A stretch of DNA of 64,000 nt from Ochromonas danica (taxonomy: Eukaryota; Sar; Chrysophyceae; Chromulinales; Chromulinaceae). The stretch covers positions 1-64,000 of the forward strand of contig VKHL01000139.1 of the NCBI GenBank assembly GCA_015146655.1. The letters are read 5' to 3'. Below the pieces are notes generated by a model, which was not told where the DNA came from, did no database searches, and saw only the letters and a program-made list of their open reading frames with translations. Every line of letters begins with the position of its first letter. The first letter of the stretch is position 1. Below are positions 42,841-53,450 of the stretch, piece after piece. The translations under genes and the position numbers were made by a program.

Positions 42841-44016
42841 ATGGGTGGTAGTGCAAGTGCAGTGTCCATCAGCAGCTACTTCCTGGGCAGTGGCAACGAG
42901 GCCGCGCTGGCCAAAGTGCTCATGCCGCTGTACTTCACCACGGAGGCCATCACTGACAGCGAGAAGACCGCGGCGAAGAAGACGTTCAACCTCATCCTGG
43001 GCAATCAGTGCGAGGCCTTCAATCGATACAAGGCAGAGCATCCCTCGACACCCTGCAAGACGGCCATGCAGTTCATGCACGCGCTCTTCTTCCAGCGCCT
43101 CTTCCACATGCACCCCGCCTGCAAGCCTTTGTTCTCCCACGGCACGCACAAGATGGACATCTTGCCTATCCTCACCATGTTCTTCTCCCTCATCGACCAG
43201 CCTGATCGACTCAAGTCAGGTCTGAAGCATTTCATTGACGTGCATTGTCGTCTCGGCGTCAAAGCCATTGAATGTGAGCGCGCCTTCCTCTCTCTCTCTC
43301 CTTGTTATTGCTGCCTGCTGTCTCATTCCTGCTGTCTCATTCTTGCTGCTTTGCTTTGCTTTGCTTTGCTGGCAGTTGGTCTGGCTGGAGAGTGTGCTAT
43401 GCATGCTATTCGCGCGACTGTGGGTCCGGAGATCTACACGGAAGAGGCTTCTCGAGGATGGTGCAAGATCTTCTCCACCTTGTTGGCTATTATCATCCCA
43501 GCGGCGATGGCCTATGAGCTCGATAATGGCACGAAGGCCGCAATTCAAGCTCAGGAAAGATACCGCATGATGAACGAATCCATCAACGTGTGCACTACTT
43601 GTGTTCGTCTGCAAGCAATCGCTGATGGTTCCAACGATAAGCTCTGTGACGTCTCCAACTCCTTCATTTGGAGGACGTCCAGCCAACCGAATAGTGCTGC
43701 CAGACAATATGATACACAGGTCTCGCGGTCCTTCAGTGGTCACGAAGCAACCCCAAGTGAGAGAGGAATTCTCCTCAACCCTTCGACCAGTCATACCGCC
43801 GCGTCTCTGAGCGAACCTGCAACACCTTTGCCTCCTTCAGGCAATCCGCGTCTCCTCCACGACTGCCCCGTGGTGTCTGAGGGAAGTGAGCACATTCGCG
43901 CGTCTGAGCCTACGAACGGCGCTATTGCTAGTGTGGATAAGAATTCTTCTAATGAACCTGGCGTAGAGCCTGGAACTAGTGCAGATCCTGCCCCTTCGTC
44001 TTCGTCTACTAGCTGA
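42841..44016 (+). CDS. Globin with N-myristoylation signal
   Basis: Exon 1 (42841-43273) and exon 2 (43376-44016) join in phase 1 and give about 357 residues. The protein starts MGGSASAV, fitting the MGxxxS N-myristoylation pattern. The globin fold spans about residues 38-220: AMQFMHALFFQRLFHMHPAC then KPLF (helices B-C/D), LKHFIDVHCRLGVKAIE with the proximal His at about 135, and WCKIFSTLLAIIIPAAMAYE (helix H). The HxxxGV spacing after the proximal His matches neuroglobin-like and flavohaemoglobin-like proteins. The C-terminal 135 residues are Ser/Pro/Asn-rich and disordered. A membrane-tethered haem protein for oxygen sensing, nitric oxide chemistry or redox signalling is inferred, by analogy with acylated globin X. 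The intron is 102 bases, a multiple of three without stops, so retention would insert 34 residues. Confidence 0.87.
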   Translation: MGGSASAVSISSYFLGSGNEAALAKVLMPLYFTTEAITDSEKTAAKKTFNLILGNQCEAFNRYKAEHPSTPCKTAMQFMHALFFQRLFHMHPACKPLFSHGTHKMDILPILTMFFSLIDQPDRLKSGLKHFIDVHCRLGVKAIECERAFLSLSPCYCCLLSHSCCLILAALLCFALLAVGLAGECAMHAIRATVGPEIYTEEASRGWCKIFSTLLAIIIPAAMAYELDNGTKAAIQAQERYRMMNESINVCTTCVRLQAIADGSNDKLCDVSNSFIWRTSSQPNSAARQYDTQVSRSFSGHEATPSERGILLNPSTSHTAASLSEPATPLPPSGNPRLLHDCPVVSEGSEHIRASEPTNGAIASVDKNSSNEPGVEPGTSADPAPSSSSTS

Positions 44017-44843
44017 GATTGCATTGCTTGCATTGGTTGATAGCCTTGCTGGACTTATTAGACATCTGCTTAGTGCTTATTCATAGACTAGTCTAGTCTA
44101 CCTGCTTATCATGTAGTGGTTCAAACCGTGTCTTCGTTTTGACTTTGTCAGTTAGTCATTGTAGCCTCTAGGAGTATTGATATGATATATACTGACATAC
44201 TAGTATAAGATATTAGTGTAAGGTATTAGCAATTACGGTGTAAAGAGTGGCGACTGAGTGTTTAAGTTATTGATATGGTAGAAGGGAAGCGACAAGACTG
44301 ATGAGATGAGATGAGATGAGATGAGATGCGAGATGATGGCTGACTCTGACTCTTCTTTGTCAGCGCACAAGCCTGTGGATGGTAACCATCTCAACAAGGA
44401 CTTGTTTCTGACTCAGATAAGGTGCGAGAGTTTGTTCAAGAGAATAGGGAAGGCGAGGTCAAGATGTGTTGAGCATATAGTGCAGCAGACTACATGGTAT
44501 AGTCTAGTACAGAGTGTAGATACTGTAGATAGTCGCGGGGACATAACGTCAAAGTAAATTTAATGCGCAAGAAATCAATTGCCGAAATATACTTGTAGTT
44601 CTCATTTTCTGCATACTTTAATTAACTGGGGGAGTATGAGATCACTGCGACTAGCCTAAGCACACACTCCTTTCAAACCGAAGGGATGGAAGCTTCCAAA
44701 CTACCATCATTCTAATAATGGGCATGACAGATACTGTAGCACTCACTCCTGCGCTTCATTTGATCAGGCCATTTTGGTGAGACAAAACAAACACAGAAGA
44801 AGCTCTTCCTGCTACTCTTCTGTTTCCGCTTCTGACACTCCGA
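44017..44843. other. Intergenic region between convergent genes
   Basis: It is AT-rich, with CTAGTCTAGTCTA words near 44085, TATGATATATAC-type sequence near 44180 and a (GATGA)n run at about 44298-44330. A 78-codon frame begins in that run, has no recognisable homology and is not called. Confidence 0.55.
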
Positions 44844-47103
44844 TTAGTCGCAGGCGATCTTGGAGTCAAAAGAAGACAAGGTCACAGCGAAGGCCTGCAA
44901 GGGAGAGATGGGGTACTGCATGTCCATGGTGAACTCGTCCTTGCCCACTCTGCCGAACTGCAAGACCACGCTGTTCTGTTCTTCAGGATCTACCAATTGG
45001 AAGTTCTTCACTGACGCCATGGTGACACGACCATTGAAGTTCAGCACGTAAGCTCCAACTTGTTCGTTCCATCGCGGAGGCTTGTTGATCAAATAAATCA
45101 AATCCCTCAAATTGCGATCTTTAATGCGACTTAGCATGTCGTCTGGAGCCAATGGATTGGGATTGGGGTTGCTATAATTGCCAATCGAAGGTCCTTGGCC
45201 GTCTTTCCACTTGATGATCGAGTCGTTGGCGTCCAGACCAGGCAGTGCTACTTGCATCTTGCGCGGCCCTCTCGATCCCAACACATTGGCTGCATACATC
45301 ACAGCGCCTAGCTCACATCGAACAGAGGTATTGAGACCACCATGATGACCATCTTCAGCCTCACCGTCTTTAGGGTTGAGACCATCATCGAAGACTTGGA
45401 ACTCCGTGCCCACGAAATTGGATCTCAGCTTGCCCAGATAGTGCGGCCCATCTCGAGTGAGATTGTTGGCATCGGATGAGATGAGATAGTTCGAGGTCTT
45501 GTTCTTCGGCCTCTTCTTCGAGGCCATGAGGAAGACATCTCCTTCCTTCAAATACAGTGAATAGATGGGGAACAGCTTGTGTGTCCCTGACTTGTTGCGG
45601 CGAATGTAGCATTGCACCACCCCACAGGCCTTTGGCAGCGGTTGAGTCAAGAAGCGACGCATGTTCGAGAGGTCAGGAGGGACCACTATCGAGCGGGCAG
45701 GGGTCGCCATACTTCCGTTCATGTTGCCATTGCCGCTGGCATTGATGTTGCTATTGTTTGGGCCAGGGGTCATGCTACCACTTCCTCCTCCTCCTCCACC
45801 ATAGGCAGGGCTGGGAGGCTGATTGTAGTTCGCGTTCTGATTGTAGTACTTGTCGTTACCATTGCCACCATTACTGTAGTTGTTGTTATTGTTGTTGCTG
45901 GGTGGATAGCCATAGCTGCCATTGTTATTTGAGTTGTTACTGTTCGAAGGGCGGTTGGGAGTGTTCATGTTGCTGCTGTTGTAGCCACTGCGATCCCAAT
46001 CACGGTCACGAGAGTCATAGTTTCGACTGTCTCGATTGCTGTCTCTGTTATTGTTGTTATTGTAGCCATACTCACTGGCAGGGTCGTAGCGAAAGCGATC
46101 ATCGCCTCCTCTCCCTGCGCCTCCACCTCCTCCACCACCCCCACGGCCATAGCCATCATCAAAGTCGTTATTGCGATAGTTTCCAGAACGAGGTGGCTCT
46201 TCTTCATATCCTCTTCTGTTGCCAGGTCCAGGGCCTTTACCATAATCTTGACTGTCACGGTAGCGACCATCTCGACTTTCTCGCTCGTCGTATTCGTAAT
46301 GCGCATGAGCATTGTAACGAGGCGGAGAGTCTCGTCGAGGTGTGCCTCGACCATATCCTTGACTGTTACTGTTATTGTTGCTATTATTGGTGTTGTTATT
46401 GCCGCCATAGCCGCCAGCTCGTCGAGAGGCACGGCGACGATCTTCCTCGTCGTCCTCGTCTTCATCTTCGTCGTCAGAATAGCGCGCTCGTGCACGCTGT
46501 GCTGTAGCACGACTACCTGCCTCAGTTCGAGGACGGGAAAACTCGCCTGTACCACTTCCTCCTCCTCCACCACCACCGCCTCCTTCTTGAGACTCACGAA
46601 GGGTCTTTGGCTGAGAGAACTGGCGCAACGCTGGGGTATACTGACCTCCGCCGCCACCAGGACTGGATAGACTCTCTATTGAGCTGCGGATCATTCCTGT
46701 TCGTCAAGAAGACAAAGAGAGTCAACGGAAGGGAAGCACCTGTCAGCTAGTCAGCCATGTGGCATGCTCACCTCCGCTCTGCACGGCAGACTGTCTCTTC
46801 TTGAGCTCAAGCTCGCGCTGCTGAGCAAGCATACGTGCTCGTGACGAGGAAGGCGTGCCGAGCGTCCCCGCCGAGCGGAAAGCCGGCAAGTCGGAATGGT
46901 CTTCGTCGGTGTTCAGCGAGAGAGCTGACGACCTTCCTCCCTGCTGACTCGAGGCCGTCCCAGGTCGAGCTAGAGTTCCATGATCAAGGTCAAGGTCAAG
47001 GTGAGGTGAGGTGGGGTGACTAAGTGTCTTATCTGATCTTACCAAACTTGGATTGAGGCCGAACCTCTTCCACGTCATCAAAAACAGATTCTTCCAAGAA
47101 CAT
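44844..47103 (-). CDS. TULP: Tubby-like protein
   Basis: Exons 47103-47043, 46969-46772 and 46696-44844 give about 703 residues with consistent phases; the start is MFLEESVFDDVEEVRPQSK. A short conserved helix (ARMLAQQRELELKKRQ, about residues 62-77) resembles the IFT-A-binding region of TULP3. A long Asn/Gly/Ser/Arg-rich disordered region follows. The C-terminal tubby domain runs from about 430 to 703: LPKACGVVQCYIRRNKSG, FPIYSLYLKEGDVFLMASKK, SNYLISSDANNLTRDGPHYL, LGKLRSNFVGTEFQVFDDG, PPRWNEQVGAYVLNFNGRVT, ASVKNFQLV, LQFGRVGKDEFTMDMQYPIS and the terminal FDSKIACD. The domain binds PI(4,5)P2. TULP3-type proteins carry membrane cargo into cilia, which fits the DNAAF10 gene in this window. It is divergent from the next gene across 600 bases. 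Confidence 0.95.
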
Positions 47104-47703
47104 CTCCTCTCTTCACTTCACTAGGGGATAGGCTGATGATGTCGGATTATGTTGTTGTCGTAGTCTGGGGGGTTTGAATTAACTGCGAGGTTTGGAGGCG
47201 TCTGTCTGCCAGGAGAGGAATTTTCCAAATGTTGACGATGAACTGTCTGGGAATAAGAAAGGGAAAATAAGAGAAGGAAGAAGGCCAGGTAGCACAGAGA
47301 ATGCGGATGGGATAGTCTAGGGGCTGTGGGGCTCTTCTTTCTTGTCTAGTCTTGTCTGCTTCTATTCCTCACCTGGTCACAGTCAGTCAGGCAGTGCTAG
47401 TGCTACTCACAGTGCTGCTGCTGCCTTGGTGATCGTTGACCCACCTCCAGACCCAACCCAACCCGACCTGACCTGACCCAACCCGACCTGACCCGACCCA
47501 ACCCAACCCAAATTGAGGGGGGGAATCACCTTCAATAGCACAAAATCTCTAACTATTCGCTAGCAAAAGTCAGAAATCTAGAGGTAGAAGTTCCAAACTT
47601 CCAGATCTTCAGATCTGTCTGGTTCTGTGTGTTGTGTTGTGTTGTCTCTGTTTGGTTGAAATAGTCGCGCTGCTGTCAATCATCATCATAGGAGAGAAAG
47701 AGA
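47104..47703. other. Divergent promoter region with pentanucleotide repeat
   Basis: A run of GACCC/AACCC/GACCT pentamers covers about 47448-47512, followed by a G-run. No gene is supported. It separates the starts of the Tubby gene and the coiled-coil gene and so must hold both promoters. Confidence 0.65.
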
Positions 47704-48305
47704 ATGACTTCTTCCTCTTCCGCTCCTCTCCCTCCCTTATCAACAGCAATCACCTCCTCTTCTCTATTTTCCCGCGAGAAGGTGGAGCTGACGTGTCATC
47801 GGCCTAACGTCAACCTGCTGGACCAGGCGCTGCACACTTTCCCTTCGCCGCGAGGGACTCTGAGCCACACACTGCTCGCGCTCCCCGAGAAGAGAGACGA
47901 GGTCGTCTTACTGCACAGCTGCCACCGCGGCGGGTGCGAGTCGTGGAGGAGGAGGAGGAGGTTCTCCGCGGTCAAGCCCTCCATCCTGCTGGCCGAGGGA
48001 AGCGTTCTGCGGGCCTTGACCTGGCTCAGAGGACCAGCGCAGGGCGGCGGAATAGCCTTCTTAGCACTGGCTTTGCTGGACCGGATCCTCATCTATCGAG
48101 TCGCCCCTCAGCTGGAGGAGGTGGAGCAGGAGGAGGAGGAGGAGGTGGTGAGGTATGTCAGAGTCTCCCTGGAGGTCAACATCCCCTGCAAGCTGCCCAC
48201 ACAGCTCTGGGCGCTGCCTTCCCTCGAGGCCAGGCGCTACCACCTCTTGCTCTTGACAACGAGTCAACAGCTGCATTACCTGCACATCCACCTCAACGAC
48301 ACCAC

Positions 48306-48344
<39 letters not shown>

Positions 48345-50789
48345 CTTTGAAGCACACCTGCACCCCGCCATGATGGAAGGCATTCTCTGCGGCAGCATCG
48401 TCAGAGCAGCAGCAGGAGCAGGAGGAGCGTTTCAGTTCGTGGACAGGGAAGGTCGCTATGGCTACTACACCACCAATTACATTCACCGCAAGCTGTCCAG
48501 CTCTGCCCATGCAGCGGTGACTAAGACGACCTCCTCCTCCTCCGCCTCCTCGAGTCTCATTGGGGGAGGCAGTGGCAGCATCTCTCCGTCTCGCTGCTTG
48601 CTCTCCCCAGGCAGTGACAAGGAGAAGAAGAAGGAGGAGGAGGAGGAGGGGGCGAAGAGGATCGCTGGCAAGCCCCGAGCCATCGCTGGGGGCCGCGGCC
48701 ATCACTGCTTGGCAGTCATTAGCTACGGACGAGACGACGAGATCGTTGCAGGAGCCGCCGCCTCGTCTTCTCCGCTACCTCTTCCTCTTCCTCATCGAGG
48801 CTTCAAGCACATCTTGTCTGGGACTTCTTTGCTCGAGGCACTGCGGGTCCACCCTCCTCCTCCTCCTCCTGCTCCTCCTGCTGCTGCTCCCTCCCTGTTC
48901 TCTGTTATCCACGATACAAGCATTGAAGACACTGCCATCGAAGAACTATCAGGCTCAGGCTCGGGGTCTGTGTTGGATCGATTGATGAACCTGACCAGCA
49001 ACAGCTACAGTAACAGCAGTGGTGGTGGTAGTGGTGGTAACAGTCGTCTGGTAACATCTGCTTTGATTGGCAGCCACAGAGACAGAGACAGCCACAGTGA
49101 CAGAGACTATAGAGACCATAATGACTACATCCACAGCCACAGTGACTACAGAGGCTATAGAGACTGTAGCACTCATCGCCTGCCTTTGCTTCGACTTGAG
49201 CAGATCGACAGACCCGCACATTGCGACCACTTCTCAACCTTCCTGTCCACTACCATCGCTTCTCCTCCTCCTCCTCCTCCTCCACCTCCTCCTCCTACTT
49301 CTCTCATTGGTTCCTCTGCTTCTCATCAGATGGTGTTGGAGGAGATCGACGCTGACATCTTCGCTGTGACAGAAGTGGGAGAGGCTGTGGTCATTGCTGC
49401 TGCTTCCTCCACCTCTTGTGAGGTGGTGGTCTACTATTACCACAGCTCGGATGGTGAAGGTGGTGGTGGTGGAGGAGGAGGAGGCGGTCTAGTCGACCGC
49501 TTCCAATGCCTCTGTCGCTATCCACTGCGCTTGCAGGTTGGCAGGATAGACTATTACTCACTCAGATTGCTGCTTCTAGTCTAACTTGCATTGCTTTTCT
49601 GTTTAACAAACAGACGGTCTGCCGAGGTCTAGAGTTTGTCTCAAGCAGCTGCTGCAGGCTGCAAGGAGAAGGCGAGGCGAAGGAGGAGAAGGAGAAGCCA
49701 AATAGTGTGCAGCTGCTAGTCATGCAGGCCGAGCGCTACCACGGCACTGACCAACGACCGGTAAGTACCCCTCCTCCTCCCTCTCCCTCTCCCCCCCCAC
49801 CCCCCACCCCCCACACACACACTACATAGACTGCATAGACAACATTATCAATCTGGCTGTCTGACCTCGTGTTGTTTATTGTATTGTTTATTGTGTTGTT
49901 TATTGTGTTGTTGTGTTGTTTATTGTGTTGTTTATTGTATTGTTTATTGTATTGTTTATTGTATTGTTTATTGTGTTGTTGTGTTGTTTATTGTGTTGTT
50001 TATTGTGTTGTTTATTGTATTGTTTATTGTATTGTTTATTGTGTTGTTGTGTTGTTTATTGTGTTGTTTATTGTGTTGTTTATTGTATTGTTTATTGTAT
50101 TGTTTATTGTGTTGTTGTGTTGTTTATTGTGTTGTTTATTGTGTTGTTTATTGTATTGTTTATTGTATTGTTTATTGTGTTGTTGTGTTGTTTATTGTGT
50201 TGTTTATTGTATTGTTTGCTATGCTGTATGGCCTGCTGTATGGCCTGTTGACTGACTCTGCTGGTTAACTGTGAACTGTTAACTGTGAACTGTTAGTCTA
50301 ACTGTGCTGTTGTGTCTTCTGTGGCAGGTTTCAATTTCGATGACGAGGTTGTTCAATTACGATCTCCTCCTGCTACACCTTCCTCTACCTCTACCTCTTC
50401 CTCTGCCTGCTGCACTACCATCACTACCTCCTCCTCCTCTACCATCTGTGCTTTCTCCTCTCTCAACAAGTCCTTCCAGATTGTCTAAGGAGGAAGATGA
50501 AGTGCTTGGAAGCAGCAGCAACAATAACAACAAGATTGTGGAGGTCTCCGCTCCTCCTGCTGCTGTCAGTGGTGGCTTGTCTTCTTCCACAGAAGCTACC
50601 CTGACAGCCCTCTTATTGAATCTGCAGTCCATGATGACGGATCGTCTCGCAGGACTGGAGCAGCAGCTGGTGAGGCAGCAGCAGACCATCAACAGCCTCA
50701 GCCAGCAAGTGCTCGACCTCCGCGCCAACAATGCCTCCTCCTCCTCCTCCACCAAGCCATCAACAGAAGACCAAGTGAGAGAGAAGTAG
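47704..50789 (+). CDS. Unknown protein, propeller-like N-terminus and C-terminal coiled coil
   Basis: Exons 47704-49536, 49614-49760 and 50328-50789 give about 813 residues, all joined in phase 0. Residues 25-200 show beta-strand repeats (GTLSHTLLALPEKRDEVVLL; IAFLALALLDRILIYRV; LLLTTSQQLHYLHIHL) like a degenerate propeller. A run of about 13 Gln is encoded at about 48307-48345. The middle is Ser/Gly/Pro-rich with a repeated RDRDSHSDRDY segment. A second strand-rich block (DADIFAVTEVGEAVVIAA) precedes exon 2. The C-terminus is a coiled coil (LAGLEQQLVRQQQTINSLSQ, then QVLDLRANN). The propeller plus C-terminal coiled coil order recalls EDC4-type decapping scaffolds, but no diagnostic motif was found. 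Intron 2 is unusually long (567 bases) because of a nested minisatellite. Confidence 0.72.
49870..50218. repeat. Nested intronic minisatellite, 12-bp unit in 68-bp higher-order units
   Basis: The unit is TTTATTGTGTTG or TTTATTGTATTG (12 bases). Every fifth unit is followed by an 8-base partial (TTGTGTTG), making the word GTGTTGTTGTGTTG recur at 49905, 49973, 50041, 50109 and 50177, exactly 68 bases apart. The variants G and A alternate in the same pattern in each 68-base block, so whole blocks were amplified together. It lies inside intron 2 of the preceding gene and happens to be open in several frames. Confidence 0.95.
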
Positions 50790-50973
50790 TTGGCTAATAT
50801 ACTGGACGACTTCTGGTGGGTATTAGTTCATGTTGTTGACGTGTGTGTTAGTTGTTATGTTACGCAATAAATACAAGGCGAAGGGTAGAAGGAAGTAGTC
50901 TATTAGACCAAGCGATGTCATGTCATGTCATGTGAGATGATGTGATGGTGTCTTTAGAATTGGTTAGAAAGTG

Positions 50974-52444
50974 TCAGAGAGGGACGAGAAAGGTGCACTC
51001 GAGCATGCCATGGTCGGAGAGGTTGTAGTCTGGCGGCCACACTCCTCCTTCCAACATGCGAGGTCGAAGATGCATGCGCAGCACGCGGAGGTCGTGCATT
51101 GGCACTGCGAGGCCCTTCTGCATGAGCTCTTCTACCCGCTCTCTTCCACTTGCAGCTGTCTCGTTGTAGTTATTAGCAGGGGAGGAAGGGGTAGTAGTAG
51201 TATTAGTAGTAGTGGTGGTGGTATTGCGGAGGAAGTCGGAGCGAGCGAAATAGAATCGTTTGGTTTGAGCGAGATGGTCCAACATCTCTTCGTACTCTGC
51301 ATCCAATCCCTCATAGCTGTAGACTCTGTTGTTATGACTGTCATTGTCATTCTCATTCCTATTGCTAGGAGAGGTAGAATTGTTGCTTTCCTCCCATTCA
51401 TCGTCTTGCTCTTCAAGCAACAGAGAACGACGTGCTAAATCTGTAGGAGGAGGAGGAGCGTACACTTCGACTAGACTTCGACTCACATTGCGAATCAATT
51501 GACTGGGAGAAGGCAACGTCGTCCACAGTGCGGGGAAAGAGACGTCTTGGTAGCTGATGGTGGGGTCTGGCGCCATCCTCGCCGCCATGCAAAACCGATC
51601 GACAAACTCCTCCATGCTCAGCAGCCCGTCTTCATTCCGATCCGCACTCTTCAATAGAATCTGAATCTCTGCAGGAGTCAGCTCAGCACTGGCTTCTCCT
51701 AAGAAGCCCAACTTGGCTACCCCTTGAGCAAACTCTTTCCCACAAACAAACCCAGAATGGTCTTGATCGAAGTCCAGGAAAGCGTCGCGAAGAGAGGCGA
51801 CGAGATGGTCAGTGGTCATGGTCGTTCCTGCGACAATCTTGGACGATTGATGCCGCTGGTCTAGCGACTGTGCGGCCGCCTCCTCGGTAGTGTTCGCAGG
51901 AAGGGTAGTGGGTGTCCAGGGCCTCTTCGGTGTGAGGCAGTGCTGCAGGGTTTGAGAGATCTCCGGCGGGGCAAACTTACAAACTATTCGCTGGAGGAGC
52001 TCAGCATAGACGAGGTTAGTCCAGTCTGGCAGAGGAGGAAGAAGATGCGACTGTTGTCTGGAGGGATTCAGAAAGAAGACGTGGTCCACCCCCACTTTCC
52101 CTCCCAGATGGTTGCGATGAGACACCCAGCGGTTCCAGCGATAGGAAGGACCTCCTCCTCCTCCTCCTCCTGCTCCTTCATCTGCTACATCAGCTGGATC
52201 GCAGTCGTTGACAGGGTGGACGAAGAAGTCCTCCTCGCCATCCAAAGTCTCTCCCTCCCAGTCCCCGAAGATGCGACAGGTGGAGTCATCAGAAGCCTCT
52301 GCACAGTACTGCTCGAAGGCACTGGTGTATCCTTGAGACTTCATGAAGGCATAGACACTGCCTTGCGGAGAGTCGTTGAAGTCGCCCGTCACGATGATGG
52401 GCAAGCGAATCTCAGATCTCCCACACTCATCGCACAGCACTCGC

Positions 52445-52532
<88 letters not shown>

Positions 52533-53450
52533 CACAAGACACAACAGTGCTGTCAGATACACACACAGAGAGAGAGAGAGAGGGATGTATCAACAACAAC
52601 AACCTGCTTGTAGTTCTCCACGAAGCCCAGCACCTTGGTCATCTCTCGCAGACTAATGCGCGTGGCGTTGACATTGTGAGGGAAGAGCAAGTGAGTATTC
52701 ACACAAATAAACCGCTGAGGAGGTCGCTCGCCGTGAGGCAACAAGTTCAGCTATAGTATCTCAACCAATCAAAGACAAGAGCTATCAACAACAGCGGCTA
52801 GTTAGCACTAGGGGGAGAGAAGGGGTGCCTACCAATAACATCAAAGCAACGCGATCACCACAATCACGAAACAAAATCTCCTGGACATCCTCGATGAGCA
52901 ATCGGTCTTTCTTCACGAAGACTGCGAGTCCATCTTTCCTCAACTGACTGCCTGAAGATGTTCTACCGAGGTAGCGCATCTCATACCCCTTGCCTACGCC
53001 GCAGAGATTCTTCTGGTACAAATCTCGCAATAAAGGGTTAGAGAACCAGAACTCTTGCAAGCAGATGAGATCAGCCTGGCTGTCTAATAGAGCCTGACAG
53101 ATCGCCTCGTTGCGGCTGAGGAAGAGGTCCGGCCAGTCGCCCTCGCAGCCAGTCAGTCCCCCGCCAGTCACTTTCTTGTAGCAGGGGGCCAGGATATTGA
53201 AAGTGACGATCTTCAGCTCTTGAGAGCTGGAAGCATGATAATGATGAGAGGGTGTCATCATGGTCGTGGTCGACCTCCTCCCCTTGAGAGAGGACGTCGC
53301 CGTCATCCAATGCCATGAGAGAAGAGAGGAAGAAGGTCGCAACGGGAAGGCTGAGAGAAGGGAAGAGAGCAGGAAGGTGACGATGAAGAGACCACATCTC
53401 ACACTAGCAACAGAACAACAACAATAACTATAACCATTCATTGTCATCAT
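50974..53450 (-). CDS. Endonuclease/exonuclease/phosphatase (CCR4/nocturnin-like) with inserted EF-hand pair
   Basis: Exons 53450-52833, 52750-52604 and 52443-50974 give about 744 residues in consistent phase 0. The EEP fold is complete: IVTFNILAP, LICLQEFWF, FICVNTHLLFP, IVTGDFNDSP (about 273), VGVDHVFF and LSDHGMLECTF (about 736). These supply the metal and catalytic residues (Asn, Glu, Asp-x-Asn, Asp-His). Between VDHVFF and the terminal SDH block are about 330 extra residues carrying two EF-hands, DFDQDHSGFVCGKEF (about 480) and SADRNEDGLLSMEEF (about 518). Both loops keep acidic positions 1, 3, 5 and 12. Calcium control of a nuclease or phosphatase is inferred. The N-terminus has a hydrophobic segment and SAFPLRPSSS, resembling a heterokont plastid leader. 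Intron 2 carries about 42 AC repeats. Confidence 0.9.
52447..52531. repeat. (AC)n microsatellite in intron
   Basis: About 42 uninterrupted AC dinucleotides lie in intron 2 of the EF-hand nuclease gene, followed by a short (AG)n run at about 52567-52582. On the gene strand it reads (GT)n just upstream of the TTAG acceptor, so length changes could affect splicing. Confidence 0.97.

Noticed and set aside
44321-44557. 78-codon frame starting in a GATGA repeat
   Set aside because: Its start comes from the repeat and the remaining sequence shows no homology; it may be chance.
49869-50268. Three overlapping frames of about 110-130 codons rich in Cys, Leu and Val
   Set aside because: They are translations of the 12-base minisatellite in three frames and lie inside an intron.
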